Shown: positions 31,771 to 43,985, numbered from the stretch's first letter. The stretch is 64,000 bases of DNA from Nematopogon swammerdamellus (GCA_946902875.1 OX336340.1:19421566-19485565); one strand, 5' to 3'. Made by a program: numbers and translations. The notes: generated by a model from the sequence alone, not told the origin.

Positions 31771-32120
31771 TTATGTACCGCGTGGGGCCGGTACTTAAAA
31801 AGAATAGACCCACTGCATCTTTCCCCGTGCATGTCGTAAAAAGCGACTAAGGGATAAGGACAAGATGCCGTGCTAAAGGCAGACAGGGTAGCCAACTTTC
31901 ACCTTCTTGGCACGGTCTTTCCAGTCAGGCAGTAAGTAGATGGGTCTTCGTGCCTTACTTGCTGCTTGAGAATTACGAGTAGGTACCTTGTTTGATTATG
32001 TTGATGATGTTATCTTGTGCTAAACGTGGTGGTCGGTGTTGCGCTGTAATTTTCCAGAGTTCTTGCAGCACAACACCGATTACTCTGCTTACCCCGATGG
32101 TCGGGATACAGCGTGTGGTA
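31771..32120 (+). repeat. Family A retroposon copy
   Basis: It starts ACCGCGTGGGGCCGGTACTT and ends CCCCGATGGTCGGGATACAG followed by a TATGTATG tract. Internal CGGTGTTGCGCTG and CAGCACAACACCG form a hairpin. Confidence 0.85.
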
Positions 32121-32267
32121 TGTATGTATGAATATTATTGTTTTACTGAAAAACAGATAATTCTGAGTTTTCCGAGGAGTTCTCTATATGTATAAAGTAC
32201 TAAGTCGAGTACCTACTAAGTTTATGAGATTCTAAGCACCGCTATTCTGATTGATGAGCTATTGAGG

Positions 32268-32465
32268 CTAAATGTGGTTCGGATTCCACGTAAAACTGTA
32301 CATCGCTTCCCTAAACTCCCCTACATTTCTAGTTGATAGATAAGGTTAAGCCCGCACGCATTAGTACCGCCACCGTCGTACATGAGCCGCTGAATGAAGG
32401 TCGGTCGAAGAGGCTGTGTAAATAGTTCGTTTTTTTCATCTAGTATTAGCCGGCACGACCAAAGG
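32268..32465 (+). repeat. Degenerate family B SINE body
   Basis: GTGGTTCGGATTCCACGTAA, a mutated TCTAGTTGATAGATAAGG and GTGTAAATAGTTCGTT follow the order of the SINE body. The head and tail are missing. Confidence 0.6.
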
Positions 32466-33024
32466 TGTGCGAAAATGAGAAAGTGGACTGTATGAACAAT
32501 GTGAATTTGGGTAGAAATAATGAAACAGAAAAAGGCTACCTTGCTGTGGAGTCGGAGGTGCTTACTGGCGCCCTAGAACGCCGTTACCTGTATCCTTCCG
32601 CCGGTTGGGGGCCCCGCCGTGGAGATCGCCAGGCTAGACACTTATAGGGCACCAGTGAAGAAAACTTTGCGTAGGATAAATTTTTATCTTTAGAAAAATC
32701 GAGAAGCACTCATGGTGTTGTAACGAGAAGAGCGAGAATGGAGGTAGCTCACAATGATTGTGCGAAAAAGTGAAAATTACAACTATTTTAAATTAACCTG
32801 TGGAGATTATTTTCATTCTACCCACAGGGTACACTGGATAATTTTAAGGCTACACATACGAAAACTGAACATTCCGCCCACCAAAATACATGGTATTTTA
32901 CTAGGGTTCAGTACAAACGAAACACAAAAATTAATGTAAATGAAATAATAAATAAAACTAGTGAAACTCTACATGTAGAGTTTGATGATAATAAGAATAA
33001 CGAGAAAATGATTGATGAATGAAG
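32466..33024. other. 3' flank of the BEL element, no LTR recognised
   Basis: The 3' LTR should lie here, but I could not match any stretch with the 5' side (38172-38460) by eye. A palindrome CTCTACATGTAGAG lies at about 32967-32980. Confidence 0.35.
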
Positions 33025-34314
33025 TTAATCTTGCAACGGAAGTGGGCACAGCTTCACGACAGGTCGTTGCATCTGGCCTGAAGCTGTGCGAACAGTTACG
33101 ACACGAGAAATCCCGTCAGAACCGGGATGTAATTGTTGAATGCGACCAACTCTCCACCGTAGCGGTGGACTAAGCTCGTCGGCGATGAGCACCATTGTTC
33201 CCACTTGCAAGTTGGGATGGTGTTTGCCCCATTTCATTCTCTGTTGCAATGAGTGTAAATACTCAACATGAAACCTTTTCCAGAAATCCTGGTGCATCCG
33301 TTGGAGCAATGACCAACGGTCCAATCGATTAATGTTACATGTACTAACATCGGGTGCGGGTACAGACGAAAGAGGCTCTAAAGTCAAGAAGTGACCCGGG
33401 GTCAGTGCAGATAAGTCTGTGGGGTCCGAGCTTACCGGAGTTAGAGGACGTGAGTTTAATACTGATTCAATTTGAGTTAAAACCGTATACATTTCCTCAA
33501 ACGTTAGACGTTGTGTGCCTATGACTCTAGCTAAGTGCGTTTTGACGGATTTAATTCCAGCTTCGGCAAGTCCGGAAAAATGAGGGCTTCCAGGAGGGTT
33601 GAATTTGAATTTGATATCTTGCTGCTCAGCTGCTTGAGCCATTATCGTTTTCAAGGTATTGCTAGCACCCACGAAGTTCGTGCCACGATCTGAAATGAGA
33701 AGACTGACTCTACCACGACGAGCGACCAGTCGTCGTAGAGCGGCGAGAAAGGCATCGGTAGTCAGTTCAGAAGCCAATTCAATGTGAACGGCTTTCGTGG
33801 CTGTGCACACGAACAGACAAACGTATGCTTTGTAGGATTTGGCTCCTCTGTATCGACCAAGTGAGATTGTGAACGGACCTGCGTAATCGACCGACGAAGA
33901 CGAGAAAGATTTGAGCTGGTTTATACGATAAGCAGGCAGATCTCCCATGAGTGGAGGCGGTGCAAGTTTTGGATTAGCACGAAAACACTTATGACACAGT
34001 GAGATGACTGAGCGTATGGCGCGCTTGGGCGATAAAATCCAATAGTTTTGGCACAACAAATGGTGCAGCGTCTGTAATCCTGGATGACAGTGCCTTTCAT
34101 GATATTCCTGAATGATCAGAAATGTCAATCGATCCTGTCGAGGTAATAGTACAGGATGCTTACTATCATAGTGTATATTCGCTCTAGTTAAGCGACCGCC
34201 CACCCTGAGGAGACCAGCTTCATCGAGAAACAACGAGAGTTTACGAAACATTTTTGGAAGTGAATTCAACTGCGATTTTGAGATTGCGATGATCTCCGTT
34301 GCGAAAGATACTTC
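33025..34314 (-). pseudogene. BEL/Pao retrotransposon integrase region, separated from pol by stop and frameshift
   Basis: The frame reads from just after an in-frame TAA (34317-34315) to TAA near 33025. It starts in the connection region, then has the H2C2 zinc-binding part (HERHCHPGLQTLHHLLC, CHKC), the integrase core with Asp in VDYAGPF, Asp in ISDRGTNF and Glu in GLAEAGIKS, and the C-terminal domain of BEL pol ending VVKLCPLPLQ. In an intact BEL element this is the C-terminal part of one gag-pol polyprotein. The in-frame stop at 34317 and the frameshift near 34480 separate it from the rest, so the copy is unlikely to be active on its own. Confidence 0.9.
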
Positions 34315-34337
34315 TTAAGTGTGTTTGAGTAGGAATG

Positions 34338-37300
34338 TCAAAGCATTGTCTCTCTCATGAAGAGAGAGAGGTCCAATGAGTTTGCTGTCAGCATGTGAAG
34401 CATTGTGAACAAAACGAAAACAATAAGCGAAAACATTAACGAGAGTGCGGAGCGACGAGAATTTATTGAGTAAAGTTGAATAAAATCAACATTCATTGAC
34501 GACAAGAGGGTGCAAATTTTTTGTTCACATTCGACAGCATCTACGAAATCAGATGCGAGATCAGAATTAGATGTAGGCCAGGTTTCTTCGGATTGTTGCA
34601 ACCAACTGGGACCCGACCACCACAAGTGATGTTGTAGTAGAGCTTCGGGCAGCAGACCACGGGAGCCGCAGTCCGCTGGGTTGTCACTAGACCTGACGTG
34701 TCTCCAACATTGAGGAGGAACCTGGTCCTGAATATGGCTGACTCGATTGCTGATGAAAGTTTTCCATTTTGATGGATATGATTTGATCCAGGTCAAAGCG
34801 ACGCTGGAATCTGACCACGCATTAATATTTTCAATGCGACAGAGAGGTTCTAAAGCGGTGACTACAGCTTGTATGAGATCCGACAGGAGCAAAGCTGCAC
34901 ATAATTCCAGACGAGGAAGTGTGATCCTTTTGAGCGGCGAAACCTTGGATTTGGCACAGACAAGGCGCACCGCGTATTCACCTTGGTCATTTTTTACTCG
35001 AAAGTAGACAACGGCACAATAGCCTCGTTCTGAGGCATCACAGAAGCCATGAAGTTGAAAACCTTCAATGTCAGAAACTATTCTACGAGGAAGCGAGAGC
35101 GACGATAAAGATGGCAGTTCTGACAAGTATCTCTCCCACTGTTGAACGATAGAAGACGGAGGAGCATCATCCCATGAGACACCCGCAGTCCAGAGCAGTT
35201 GGAGTAGGTACTTGGCGAGGAAAGTAATAGGAGCGAGGATCCCGAGTGGATCAAACACTTTTGCAACTTCAGAGAGAATAGTGCGCTTGGTGCATGGTCT
35301 CTCTTGGATGGATACTTTGAAGGTGAAATAGTCCATATTGGGTTGCCACTGTAGCCCCAATATTTTTAACGAGAAGTCAACATCCTCGAAACTATGAAAG
35401 TCTTTGCTGTAGAGATCTGAAGTTTCCACATCAGTGAAAAAATCTTTTACATTGGACGACCACTTACGGAGATGAAATCCTGCAGATGCAAACAAACCAT
35501 TGAGTTCAGACTTTAACTTGAGGGCTTCATCCAGATTTCTAGATCCGGAGACCACGTCGTCTATGTACAAGTCGCGTTCCAGTATGGAAGCTGCGGCGGG
35601 ATACTGAGCTCTACCATCCCTAGCGAGCTGAGCGACTGCACGTAGAGCTTGAAATGGAGCTGACGTCACCCCATAAGTCACGGTCAACAAACGATAATCC
35701 TTGACTGGTTCGCTTGGTGTTGTCCTCCACAGGATACGCTGATAGTCTGTATGCTCTGGTGCCACTAGAATTTGACGATACATTTGCTTGATGTCAGCAG
35801 TGAATACTACTGAATGCCAACGAAAGCGCAACAGTAGATTGAATATGTTCGTCTGAAGTTTTTGACCAACGAGAAGGGAGCTGTTGAGTGACACACCGAG
35901 AATATCTTTTGCACTTCCATCGAAAACGACACGAAGAGGAGTGCTTGTAGACTCTGGCTTCAGAATACCATGATGCGGGATGTAGAAAAAATTACCGGCA
36001 TCTATCTGAGAAGGTGAAACTTCTTCTAAGTGATGACTAGCTGCATAATCGTCGATGAAATCTACATAATTTTTGCGAAGCGCTGGATCTTTATCCAGAC
36101 GTTTTTCTAATGAGAATAACCGCTTTAGAGCTAAAACCCTGGAACCCGAAAAAGTGGGCTTTAGATCTGGGTTACGAAAAGGCAAGGGAACGATGTACCT
36201 GCCCTCCTCATTGCGAGAATAATTTTCAATGAAGGATTTTTCACACATCGCGTCCTCAGGCGCCAAGGATTCTGACTTTGGGAATGGAATATTTTCTATT
36301 TCCCAAAAACGTTTGAGCGATTGGTCGAGTGACGCATGTAGAGTGACAGGATGTGCGCTCAACGATGATGACGGAGTGTCCGAGCGTACGCCTCCCAACA
36401 GTACCCAACCAAAAATTGTATTCATAGCGTTAGGTTGAGAGGCGTCACCTCGAATTATTCCAGGACGCAACGAAGACGAGAATATGTCAGCTCCGAGGAG
36501 TCCATCAATGGGACCGGGTGTAGCAAAATCAGGATCAGCTAGTTTGATGCTTTGTATATGCTCCCATTTCGAAGCTTCGATTTGAGTGGTCGGCATGTCA
36601 TGACAAATGACAGGAAGAACATGTGCATCGAAAATTATTTGGTCACTATGTGCAGATGCAACAGGTCTAATTGTACATGAAAGATGACCGAGCACCGCTG
36701 CTGTCGACCGACCTATACCGTCGACTGACCTACGATTTTTGACGATGTCAAGACCGAGTCGAACACGACAGGATTCTGACAGAAAGTTGGTCTCAGACGC
36801 GCTATCAACCAAAACCCTAATTTTGACAAAGTTACCGATCCTGTCCTTCACTTCGACCTGTGCTGTCGAGAGCAGGACGTGTGAAGGAGACTGCAAGTTG
36901 TGGCAAGCGAGCGTGACAGGTGGATGTGACGAGGTTTCTGAACTGCTCGTCTGCGACTCAGATGTTGTGCGAGGGAAGTGTAATGTAGTGTTGTGCGAGA
37001 AATTACACTTAGAACACCGAGATTTAGAACGACAATTTTTTACTGTATGCGTTGACGATAAGCAATTAATGCAAAGATTTTTCTCTTTGACGAGATTATA
37101 CCGAGACTTGGGATCCCTTTCTAGGAACTTGGGACAAGTCCAAACGTTGTGTGATTCCGAACAAATAACACACGTTGGACCAGTACTGACGAAGCACGAT
37201 TTTTTGTGTGTGTTTGAAGGCGTAGTGCTGGCAGTCTTTCCTACAACCTTTTTGGTTGTGTTTGTAGGTGTAGAACTAGATGGATTGGCCAAACTGAGGG

Positions 37301-38171
37301 CTTGAAAGCGCTTTCGAACGAATGCTTGCAGATTTTCAAATTTTGGAGTTTCGTCAGACTGATGTTCCAATTCGAAAAGTTCTCGAGTCGTACGATCTAG
37401 TTTTGACCAGAAGAGATGAACCAACATGAAGATTTTGTCAGGCAATTGGAATTTATCAAGAATGGCTAAATTTTCTACGAATGTATTGTCCAAGCGTTGC
37501 AGCTCGGAGGCGTTCGACAGTTTGGCTGAATCACACGATAGTAGTTTCTCATACACCGTAGCAGCGAGATGACGAGTACGATTGTAATGTCGATAAAGTG
37601 TATCGTAGGCATCTTTATAGCTAGCACTGGTGATGGGAAATCCTTTTATTAAATCGAGAGGTTTACCTTCTAATGATGAAATAAGGTAATGTAACTTTTC
37701 CACATCACACAGTTCCTGCTTGCAGTGAATAAATGAGTTAAATAATTCAATGAACGGCAGCCAATTCTCCAATTGTCCATTGAATGGTTTCAGAGTTATT
37801 CGCGGCAGTTTTATTAGACTCGTGGGGGCAGGAGCAGCGGTGAGAGTTGTTTTTGTAACAGATTTTGCAGTTGTTATGGAATTGAGGTGTCTTTTTACCT
37901 GTATAAGGAACTGCTCAAATTTGATAGTAACTTGCAGCTCATGCTTCCTGTTTATATCTTCCGTGCTCGATAGAACCTGTATTTGTGCCGCATGAAACGA
38001 GGATTCTATGTCAGGGAGGCTATTAGTTGCAATTTCGAAAGATAAAGAATCACCACTTGATAGGCTTAGCAAATGCTCCAGCCTCAACAACGCATAATCC
38101 CGCGCCACACGAAACATATCCGCACTGTCGCCACTCTGCGGTTGAGCTTTACCTTGCTCAGGATTGCCCAT
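34338..38171 (-). pseudogene. BEL/Pao retrotransposon gag, protease, reverse transcriptase and RNase H
   Basis: A frame of 1277 codons from ATG at 38171. Order of domains: BEL gag with DUF1759-like region (residues ~60-300), zinc knuckles from ~332 (CVICSESHNVWTC, CINCLSSTHTVKNC, CSKCNFSHNTTLH), an aspartic protease with LVDSASE at ~455, reverse transcriptase with QMYRQILVAPEH and the catalytic YIDDVVSGS at ~870, and RNase H with HGFCDASERGY at ~1044 and SDNPADCGSRG. The last ~45 residues (after about 34480) do not fit the family: the neighbouring frame does, so one base has been lost or gained there. The DSA at the protease site differs from the usual DSG/DTG. Confidence 0.93.
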
Positions 38172-38487
38172 TTTTCACTTATTATCAATAATGCGAGAAA
38201 CTGCACTGAATTTATTCAGCTGTTGCAAACTGTCAAACATGCAAAAGTAACGTTTTTTTTTTTAATTTATGGCTTGGATGCCAGGTCCAGCCTCAATGCA
38301 AGAGAAAAAAGCTATTTCGTTTACACCCGCACCCAATCAGCACACAAAATGAGTGCAAATGAAAAGAGAATTAATGTAAATAATTTATTATTTATAATTA
38401 AAATAATAAACCAACAAACTTAAAAAAAAAATAATTTTATTAATAAATAATGCACTAACAGATTGGAATTTGTCCACTAAGTATATA
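38172..38487. other. 5' flank of the BEL element
   Basis: The leader and 5' LTR should lie here. I see a poly-T run at about 38251-38262 but no recognisable primer-binding site or LTR termini. Confidence 0.35.
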
Positions 38488-38504
38488 TTACCAATATATA
38501 GTTG

Positions 38505-38730
38505 TTGTTTTGGTTTGGGGTTGGCTCTAGGCCTGCAAACTAATCCCGCTTGGTCGGGGACCTTCGTGCAAAACCCCGCAGTCTCCAGCTACCCCAGCCA
38601 CCCTATGTCTTCCATGAAAGCCACAAGTCGACCGGGGTGTCTGCAGGCCGCTTATCCCTTAGTCGCCTTTTACGACATGCACGGGGAGAGATGCAGTGGG
38701 GCTATTCTTATTAAGTACCCCACACAGTAC
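38505..38730 (-). mobile_element. Family A-related retroposon with 17-bp target duplication
   Basis: The element is bracketed by two identical copies of TTACCAATATATAGTTG (38488-38504 and 38731-38747). The right part is family A in reverse (GCCGCTTATCCCTTAGTCGC to GGGGCTATTCTTATTAAGTA). The left part, with TTGGGGTTGGCTCTAGGC, is another tail. A long exact duplication means insertion by a target-primed mechanism, i.e. a retroposon. Confidence 0.88.
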
Positions 38731-39643
38731 TTACCAATATATAGTTGCGAGAAACGAGAAAAATGTACTATAATATATTGCAAATATATAGTTACGAGAA
38801 ACGAGAAAAATGTAGGTACTATATATTGCAAATATTATATAATTTAAATTTTTTAATTTGATTTTTGAATTTTTTTTTGAACGCGGCTGGCATCCTCGGC
38901 ACAATCCCGGGGACAAAAGCACTAAATGAAATTTATTTTTTAAGTTAGTTTATTTCCTAAGTTAGTTTATATAATTTTTAGATTAGTTAATTATTTTATA
39001 ATTATATAAACATAAATATATACCTACATATATTTTTTTTTTATTTTTCAAAATTGACATATTTCTTATATTTGAATACGCCCTAAAAGTCATTTTGAAT
39101 GTACCCGAATGTCATGTAATGCATGTTGAATGCATGAGATCAGTGAATTTTTTTAAATACTATTAATACAAGTATTTTAGAACTAGAATAGAACAGATAA
39201 TAACACGAGAAATAGAATTATCCTTAAACTAAAGCGCAGACCTCGTTATTTTCGGCCAAAGTGTGGGCACTTACCGGAGACCGCGTCGCATTCTTTCGTG
39301 ACCACCTTCACGGATTTTGAAAATGATTGTGCTTTTGATGTCCATTGTTTTATGGCCTTGACATACTCGTATGTACGTATATCTTGACCACGGGACTGAA
39401 CCTTGAATTAATAGAATTTCCTTACTATCCCACGGATTCATTGTTCATTATGCCTTTATAACATCAGGACCGTCTTATGCCACGCAGGGGCCTTTGGGCA
39501 CATTTAGAAAGGCGCCCTTTTAGAAAGTAAAAAAAGTGCGAATGAAAACATCAGCATGTACTTTTGTTTAGTGACTTGAATATTGTAAAGTTAAATATTT
39601 GTAAACATTTTATAGAATTCATTATGAAATTTGTACTTGTGTA
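38731..39643. other. Short tandem duplication, then AT-rich spacer
   Basis: A ~50-bp unit (ATATATAGTTRCGAGAAACG) occurs twice at about 38737-38840. From 38850 on the DNA is AT-rich without any feature I can name. Confidence 0.5.
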
Positions 39644-39845
39644 CAGTCCGCGCGCGAGCTCCGAGGAATCGGTATTTGTGGAAATTAATTTATTATAGAA
39701 TTTTTATGGAGATTCACATTTTGTGATGATTATACTATACTAGGCGAGTAATATTATACAAATGTATAATATTAAAATTCTATAAAAATTCTATAATAAA
39801 TTAATTTCCACAAATACCGATTTCTCGGAGCTCGCGCGCGGACTG
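39644..39845. mobile_element. Palindromic MITE with TA duplication
   Basis: The element is 202 bp with nearly perfect ~66-bp inverted arms that begin CAGTCCGCGCGCGAGCTC, flanked by TA on both sides. A TA duplication and CAGT ends suggest Tc1/mariner-type mobilisation. There is no coding capacity. Confidence 0.9.
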
Positions 39846-39923
39846 TATATGTGTGTGTGTCCGTCCAGCGACCTTGCGCCTCAACCGCTCAACCAATTTC
39901 GTTCAAAATTCATATTTAGAAGT

Positions 39924-39998
39924 TAAAAAAAAACCTAAAAAAAGGTACCCCTAGATAATCGTTTCATTATCTAGGGGTACCGTTTTTTAGTTTTTTTT
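39924..39998. repeat. Hairpin with GGTACCCCTAGATAAT arms
   Basis: Inverted arms AACCTAAAAAAAGGTACCCC and complement enclose a loop around ATCGTTTC. Arms are ~33 bp with a few mismatches. Confidence 0.85.
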
Positions 39999-40434
39999 AT
40001 TCATAAAAATAAGGGTAGCTCTCATACAAATGATTTCGCTAACGTCGATTTTCTCAAAAATGGCCCTAACGATTTTTATTATATTTTCCACAATGAAACC
40101 CCATTACTAGTCTAAAAAGTTACCATTATCTGTTATTCCAGGAAAACTCAAAAAAAGATGGCTGCCATACAAACGAAGGTTTCTTTCTATTAAATATTGC
40201 ATACAAAATGTTTGTTCCGAGCGCCTAACTAATTCAACGGAACTGTCCTGTCAGTAGTTATATTTTGAATTTCGAGCATAAAAACGTACAACAACGTAAA
40301 GTTCTGCTGCAGACTCAATACTATTATGCATTTTCTGAGATTGGTTGGACTCTACCACGATTATAGGAAACTTTTTTTGGTGTGATAGTCTTGGGATGAG
40401 ATTCAGTAATTTAAAATTTAAGTAAAAATTAATT
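39999..40434. other. Spacer
   Basis: No gene or recognised repeat. Confidence 0.4.
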
Positions 40435-40816
40435 TTTTTTATGCAATCCGACACAGTTGGCTACATCACCTACAACATCCGTGATGTCAGCCCATAACAC
40501 CGGGTAAACTAGGTGCCATGTCAGTGCTTCCCTTCATTTCGCGCCGGCTACACTGAACTGGACGGAAAACACGAACTATTTACATAGCCGTTTCGACCGA
40601 CGTTTCGCTCAGTGGGGTGGTACCAACCCGGCCGGGTTAAACCCTACCACCTAGTAAGGTAAGAAGGGAAGGGGCATACAGTTTAACGTGGAATCCGAAC
40701 CACGGTCGGCCTCCAACGGTCGAGCGATCACCCATTCAAGAACTGACCGCGCCCAGCGTGCTTAACAATCAATAGCAACCATTCGACTGTCTGCACGACT
40801 GAGCTACCGAGGCTGG
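40435..40816 (-). mobile_element. Family B SINE, complete copy
   Basis: In reverse it runs from the T-rich (poly-A) end and CACAGTTGGCTACATCACC through body to the 5S-like block (GAGCGATCACCCATTCAAGA, ACTGACCGCG) and GAGCTACCGAGGC at the head. The 5S block has small deletions compared with 17835-17878. A family A end follows at once (40820-40908, reverse). Confidence 0.87.
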
Positions 40817-40819
40817 CTA

Positions 40820-40908
40820 ATTTCCTTATCCCTTAGTCGACTTTTACGACATGCGACGGGGGGAGATGCAGTGGGGCTATTCTTTTTAAGTACCGAACCC
40901 ACACGGTA
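40820..40908 (-). repeat. Family A end fragment
   Basis: CCTTATCCCTTAGTCG to GTACCGAACCCACACGGTAC is the 5' end of family A in reverse, joined head-to-head to the SINE. Confidence 0.8.
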
Positions 40909-41449
40909 CAAATATATGTACCTACTTACTAATGTATATTTAAATATCTGATATATTTAAACATCAAACAAATTAATAATTAAAGCAATACTGCCAGCCA
41001 TTCGCAAATATATTTATTTAAAACTATGTTTACTTACGAAAATTTTCAATTTTCGAACGTGCAACGGACCGTGTACCGCAGCGGAGTAATACTCAGGAAA
41101 TCAATAAAATTGATATCTGGCGCGAACGAACGCCACACAAGTTGAATATCTTAACATCTGACATAAAATTGTTTTCGTATCAAATTTATTAATCGTCAGC
41201 ATTATTTTGTGTATTGAGTTCGCCAAACAAGAGAGAAAGTCAGTGGGGTATTATATTACCCTACCATTTATTTATTTATATTTTAAGGAGCCTTAAATAG
41301 TTGGTCACATGACCTGCCTCATTACCTTAGCTCATTACACACATTTCCTGTCGCAATTAAGTACCACGCCAGGGCTTCCCTTTTAACAAGCAATAAAATC
41401 CAGTACAGATTAAAGAGCCATCGATATTTCAGTCAAAATTACAAATTTA
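40909..41449. other. AT-rich spacer
   Basis: No gene or recognised repeat. Confidence 0.4.
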
Positions 41450-41847
41450 AAAAACCCCCGACCCTTAAAAAGTCAAAAATAATTTCCGTTTACTTAATTA
41501 AAGGAGTCGGAAGACCGCTTAGTAAATTCCCGCGCAGCTCTGAGTTTTTATATTTTATTTACTTAGCGGTCCCCCGACTCCTTTAATTAAGTAAACGGAA
41601 ATTATTTTTGACTTTTTAAGGGTCGGGGGTTTTTTAAATTTGTAATTTAACTTTTATTTCAAGCTTTTTAAAAAAAACCGCATGAAAATCGGTCCACTTT
41701 TTGAGATAACAATTTTTTTTATTACTTAATTACTTGATTACTTGATTACAAACATAGCTAAGAACCATCCCGATTAAACAAGCTTCCTAATAAAAAAAAC
41801 CGCATCCAAATCGGTCGATCCGTTTGAGAGCTACGATGCCACAGACA

Positions 41848-41888
<41 letters not shown>

Positions 41889-41930
41889 AACTTATAACAC
41901 CCCTCCTTTTTTTTCGTCGGGGGTTAAAAA
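41450..41930 (-). mobile_element. Family F element with palindrome and (AC)n
   Basis: In reverse order compared with 45050-45500 it has: palindrome (41455-41629), CTTTTTAAAAAAAACCGCAT, AAATCGGTCGATCCG, an (AC)n microsatellite (~41843-41884) and CTTATAACACCCCTCC with TCGTCGGGGG at the end. The palindrome arms start CCCCCGACCCTTAAAAAGTC and continue to GGAGTCGG; a bulge is at CGGAAGACC. No ORF is seen. Confidence 0.8.
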
Positions 41931-42302
41931 TAGAGGTCAATCACTTTGCCCTATTATCAGCTACCTGAGCAACGTAGATGAATTTCTTCGTAAAAAAGAA
42001 ATTATGACTTTATGAGTCACCTTGCCAGACATTTTAAAAGAATTCCTCTATGACTAATGTAAACGAGAGAGGTTGTGTAGCCTATAGGCAGACAACCTCA
42101 CGGAACCAAATCGTGTTTAGGTAATGTTGTTTTGTGACGGAAAATTAGCCCAATCTAATAATTTTAGAGATATTTTTATTGATTGTAGTATGTAGATTCA
42201 TTTTAATTTTTAGATTAATTTAGTTTGATGTTATAATCGTTGGTACCATTAGGTAACTACTGTATTATTTTCATTCTTAGAGAAAGGCCTAACTAAACAT
42301 TA

Positions 42303-42550
42303 CATACATACATACGCACCACGCGCTGTATCCCGACAATCGGGGTAAGCAGAGTAATCGGTGTTATGCTGCAAGAACACTGGTAGATCAGGGCGCAGAC
42401 CCACCTACTGCTTGAATCGGTGGAAGGACCGTGCCAAGGTGAGAGGTGGCTCCCCTGTCACCCTTTAGCACGACCTCTCGTCCTTATCCCTTAGTTAGTC
42501 ACCCTTTACTATATGCATGGAGGGAGATGCAGTTGGGGATATTCTTAGAC
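42303..42550 (-). repeat. Family A retroposon copy, internally deleted
   Basis: It runs from a CATACATACATACG tract and AATCGGGGTAAGCAGAGTAA to GCAGTTGGGGATATTCTTAG, and lacks most of the CACCACTTTTCGCAAAG middle. Confidence 0.8.
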
Positions 42551-43651
42551 TTAACTGTTCTATAGATACATAATATTTGCTGTTGTTGATATCAATGCAA
42601 CATTTAATTTCTTAATAAAATTATTTCTTGTTTTATTAATTTAGTCACACAAGGAAGTCGGCTAAGGCATTGCCAAGGATAAAATCATTGAATATTTACT
42701 TATGAGAAAGCGAATGGTGTAACTAAACCTTAGGGAATAGATAGTGTAACTTGGGTTACGTTACTCACGCGCTGTGTAACTCTAACCACGTACCTATTGT
42801 CACTAAAAGCGTTATCAAATGTCGTGGGGCCGCCGCGCCGCGCCGCGCCGGTAGAAAGTTTAAAATCCCAAGTGGAACTCTCACTTGCAGGTTCTTGATA
42901 ATTAAAATATAAAACGTGGAAAATAATTACGTATCCTACGTAGGTATCTAAGCATTTATAATATGGGGATCTAATATTTAATCAATTTAAAAAACCGGCC
43001 AAGTACGAGTCGGACTCGCGCACCGAGGTTCCCGCACCACAAAAAAAACACAGTACACATGCACATGCACTGTATACTGTTTACATGTCGTTACAAAGAC
43101 CGCGAAAATACGTGCCAACCGCTCCACAGTTAAATATCATGAGAAACGCACACGCTTCCACGACATCTTAGTTTTCAGATGGCATCTTCGCACAAACCTC
43201 GATACAGCCTCAGAGCAGACTCCTATCACGTAGGTAGACCGTAATGAAATGACCCTGTCTGACCTTATTCTCATATTCTCGCACACCATTCAAGCAACTC
43301 CGCGAAGACGAACGTGTGAAGCCTTGAGAGATTCTTTCCGTTGAGGCAATTATTATGGAAACTGGGTTCAACACCGTTGTAACTGTTCTATTCTTAGATG
43401 TTATAATGTTATATTAATACATTTTTAAATGACTTCTAAGGTAAGATTAGATAATAATAAATAATAACAAATTGCTCTGTGTGAACTTATAGGTATGGTG
43501 GGTAAGTAAATAGGTATTTGGTTTTAATATTTTCGGGTTTCGTACATGAACGATTTTACGATTTTAGGAATACTCGTATATTTAGCTAAACTTTACAAGG
43601 TTAACGCTTTACATTCTGTGACAACCGCAATAAAACCAACGACATTCTACT
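42551..43651. other. Spacer with family G head
   Basis: A CGCCG run lies at about 42832-42850, and a family G head (CCGGCCAAGTACGAGTCGGA) at 42990-43045. No gene was recognised. Confidence 0.5.
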
Positions 43652-43985
43652 TTACCGTGTGGGGCCGGTACTTAAAAAGAATAGCCTCACTGCATCTCTC
43701 CCCGTGCATGTCGTAAAAGGCGACTAAGGGATAAGGACAAGATGCCGTGCTAAAGGGCGACAGGCTCGCCACCTCTCACCTTGGCATGGTACTTCCACCG
43801 AGTCATGCAGCAGGTGGGTCTTCGTGCCTTACTTGCTGCTTGATCGATTGAATCTTGTTCGAATAATTTGCGAAACGTGGTGGTCGGTGTTGTGCTGTAA
43901 TTTACCAGAGTTCTTGCAGCACAACACCGATTACTCTGCTTGTCGGGATTCAGCGTGTGTGATATGTATGTATATGTATTTACAT
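43652..43985 (+). repeat. Family A retroposon, most complete copy
   Basis: It starts ACCGTGTGGGGCCGGTACTT, continues with GCATCTCTCCCCGTGCATGT, CACCTCTCACCTTGG, GGTGGGTCTTCGTGCCTTAC, and an internal hairpin CGGTGTTGTGCTG/CAGCACAACACCG (43888-43929). It ends in TATGTATGTATATGTATT. No Pol III boxes or ORF are visible, so it is either a 3' end of an unknown LINE or a SINE-like element. Confidence 0.8.

Noticed and set aside
36739..37305. 188-codon plus-strand frame over the BEL element
   Set aside because: It lies antisense to well-defined gag/protease domains and resembles no family.
32300..38600. LTRs of the BEL element
   Set aside because: Shared words such as AATTAATGTAAAT on the two sides are too short and AT-rich to call LTRs by eye.
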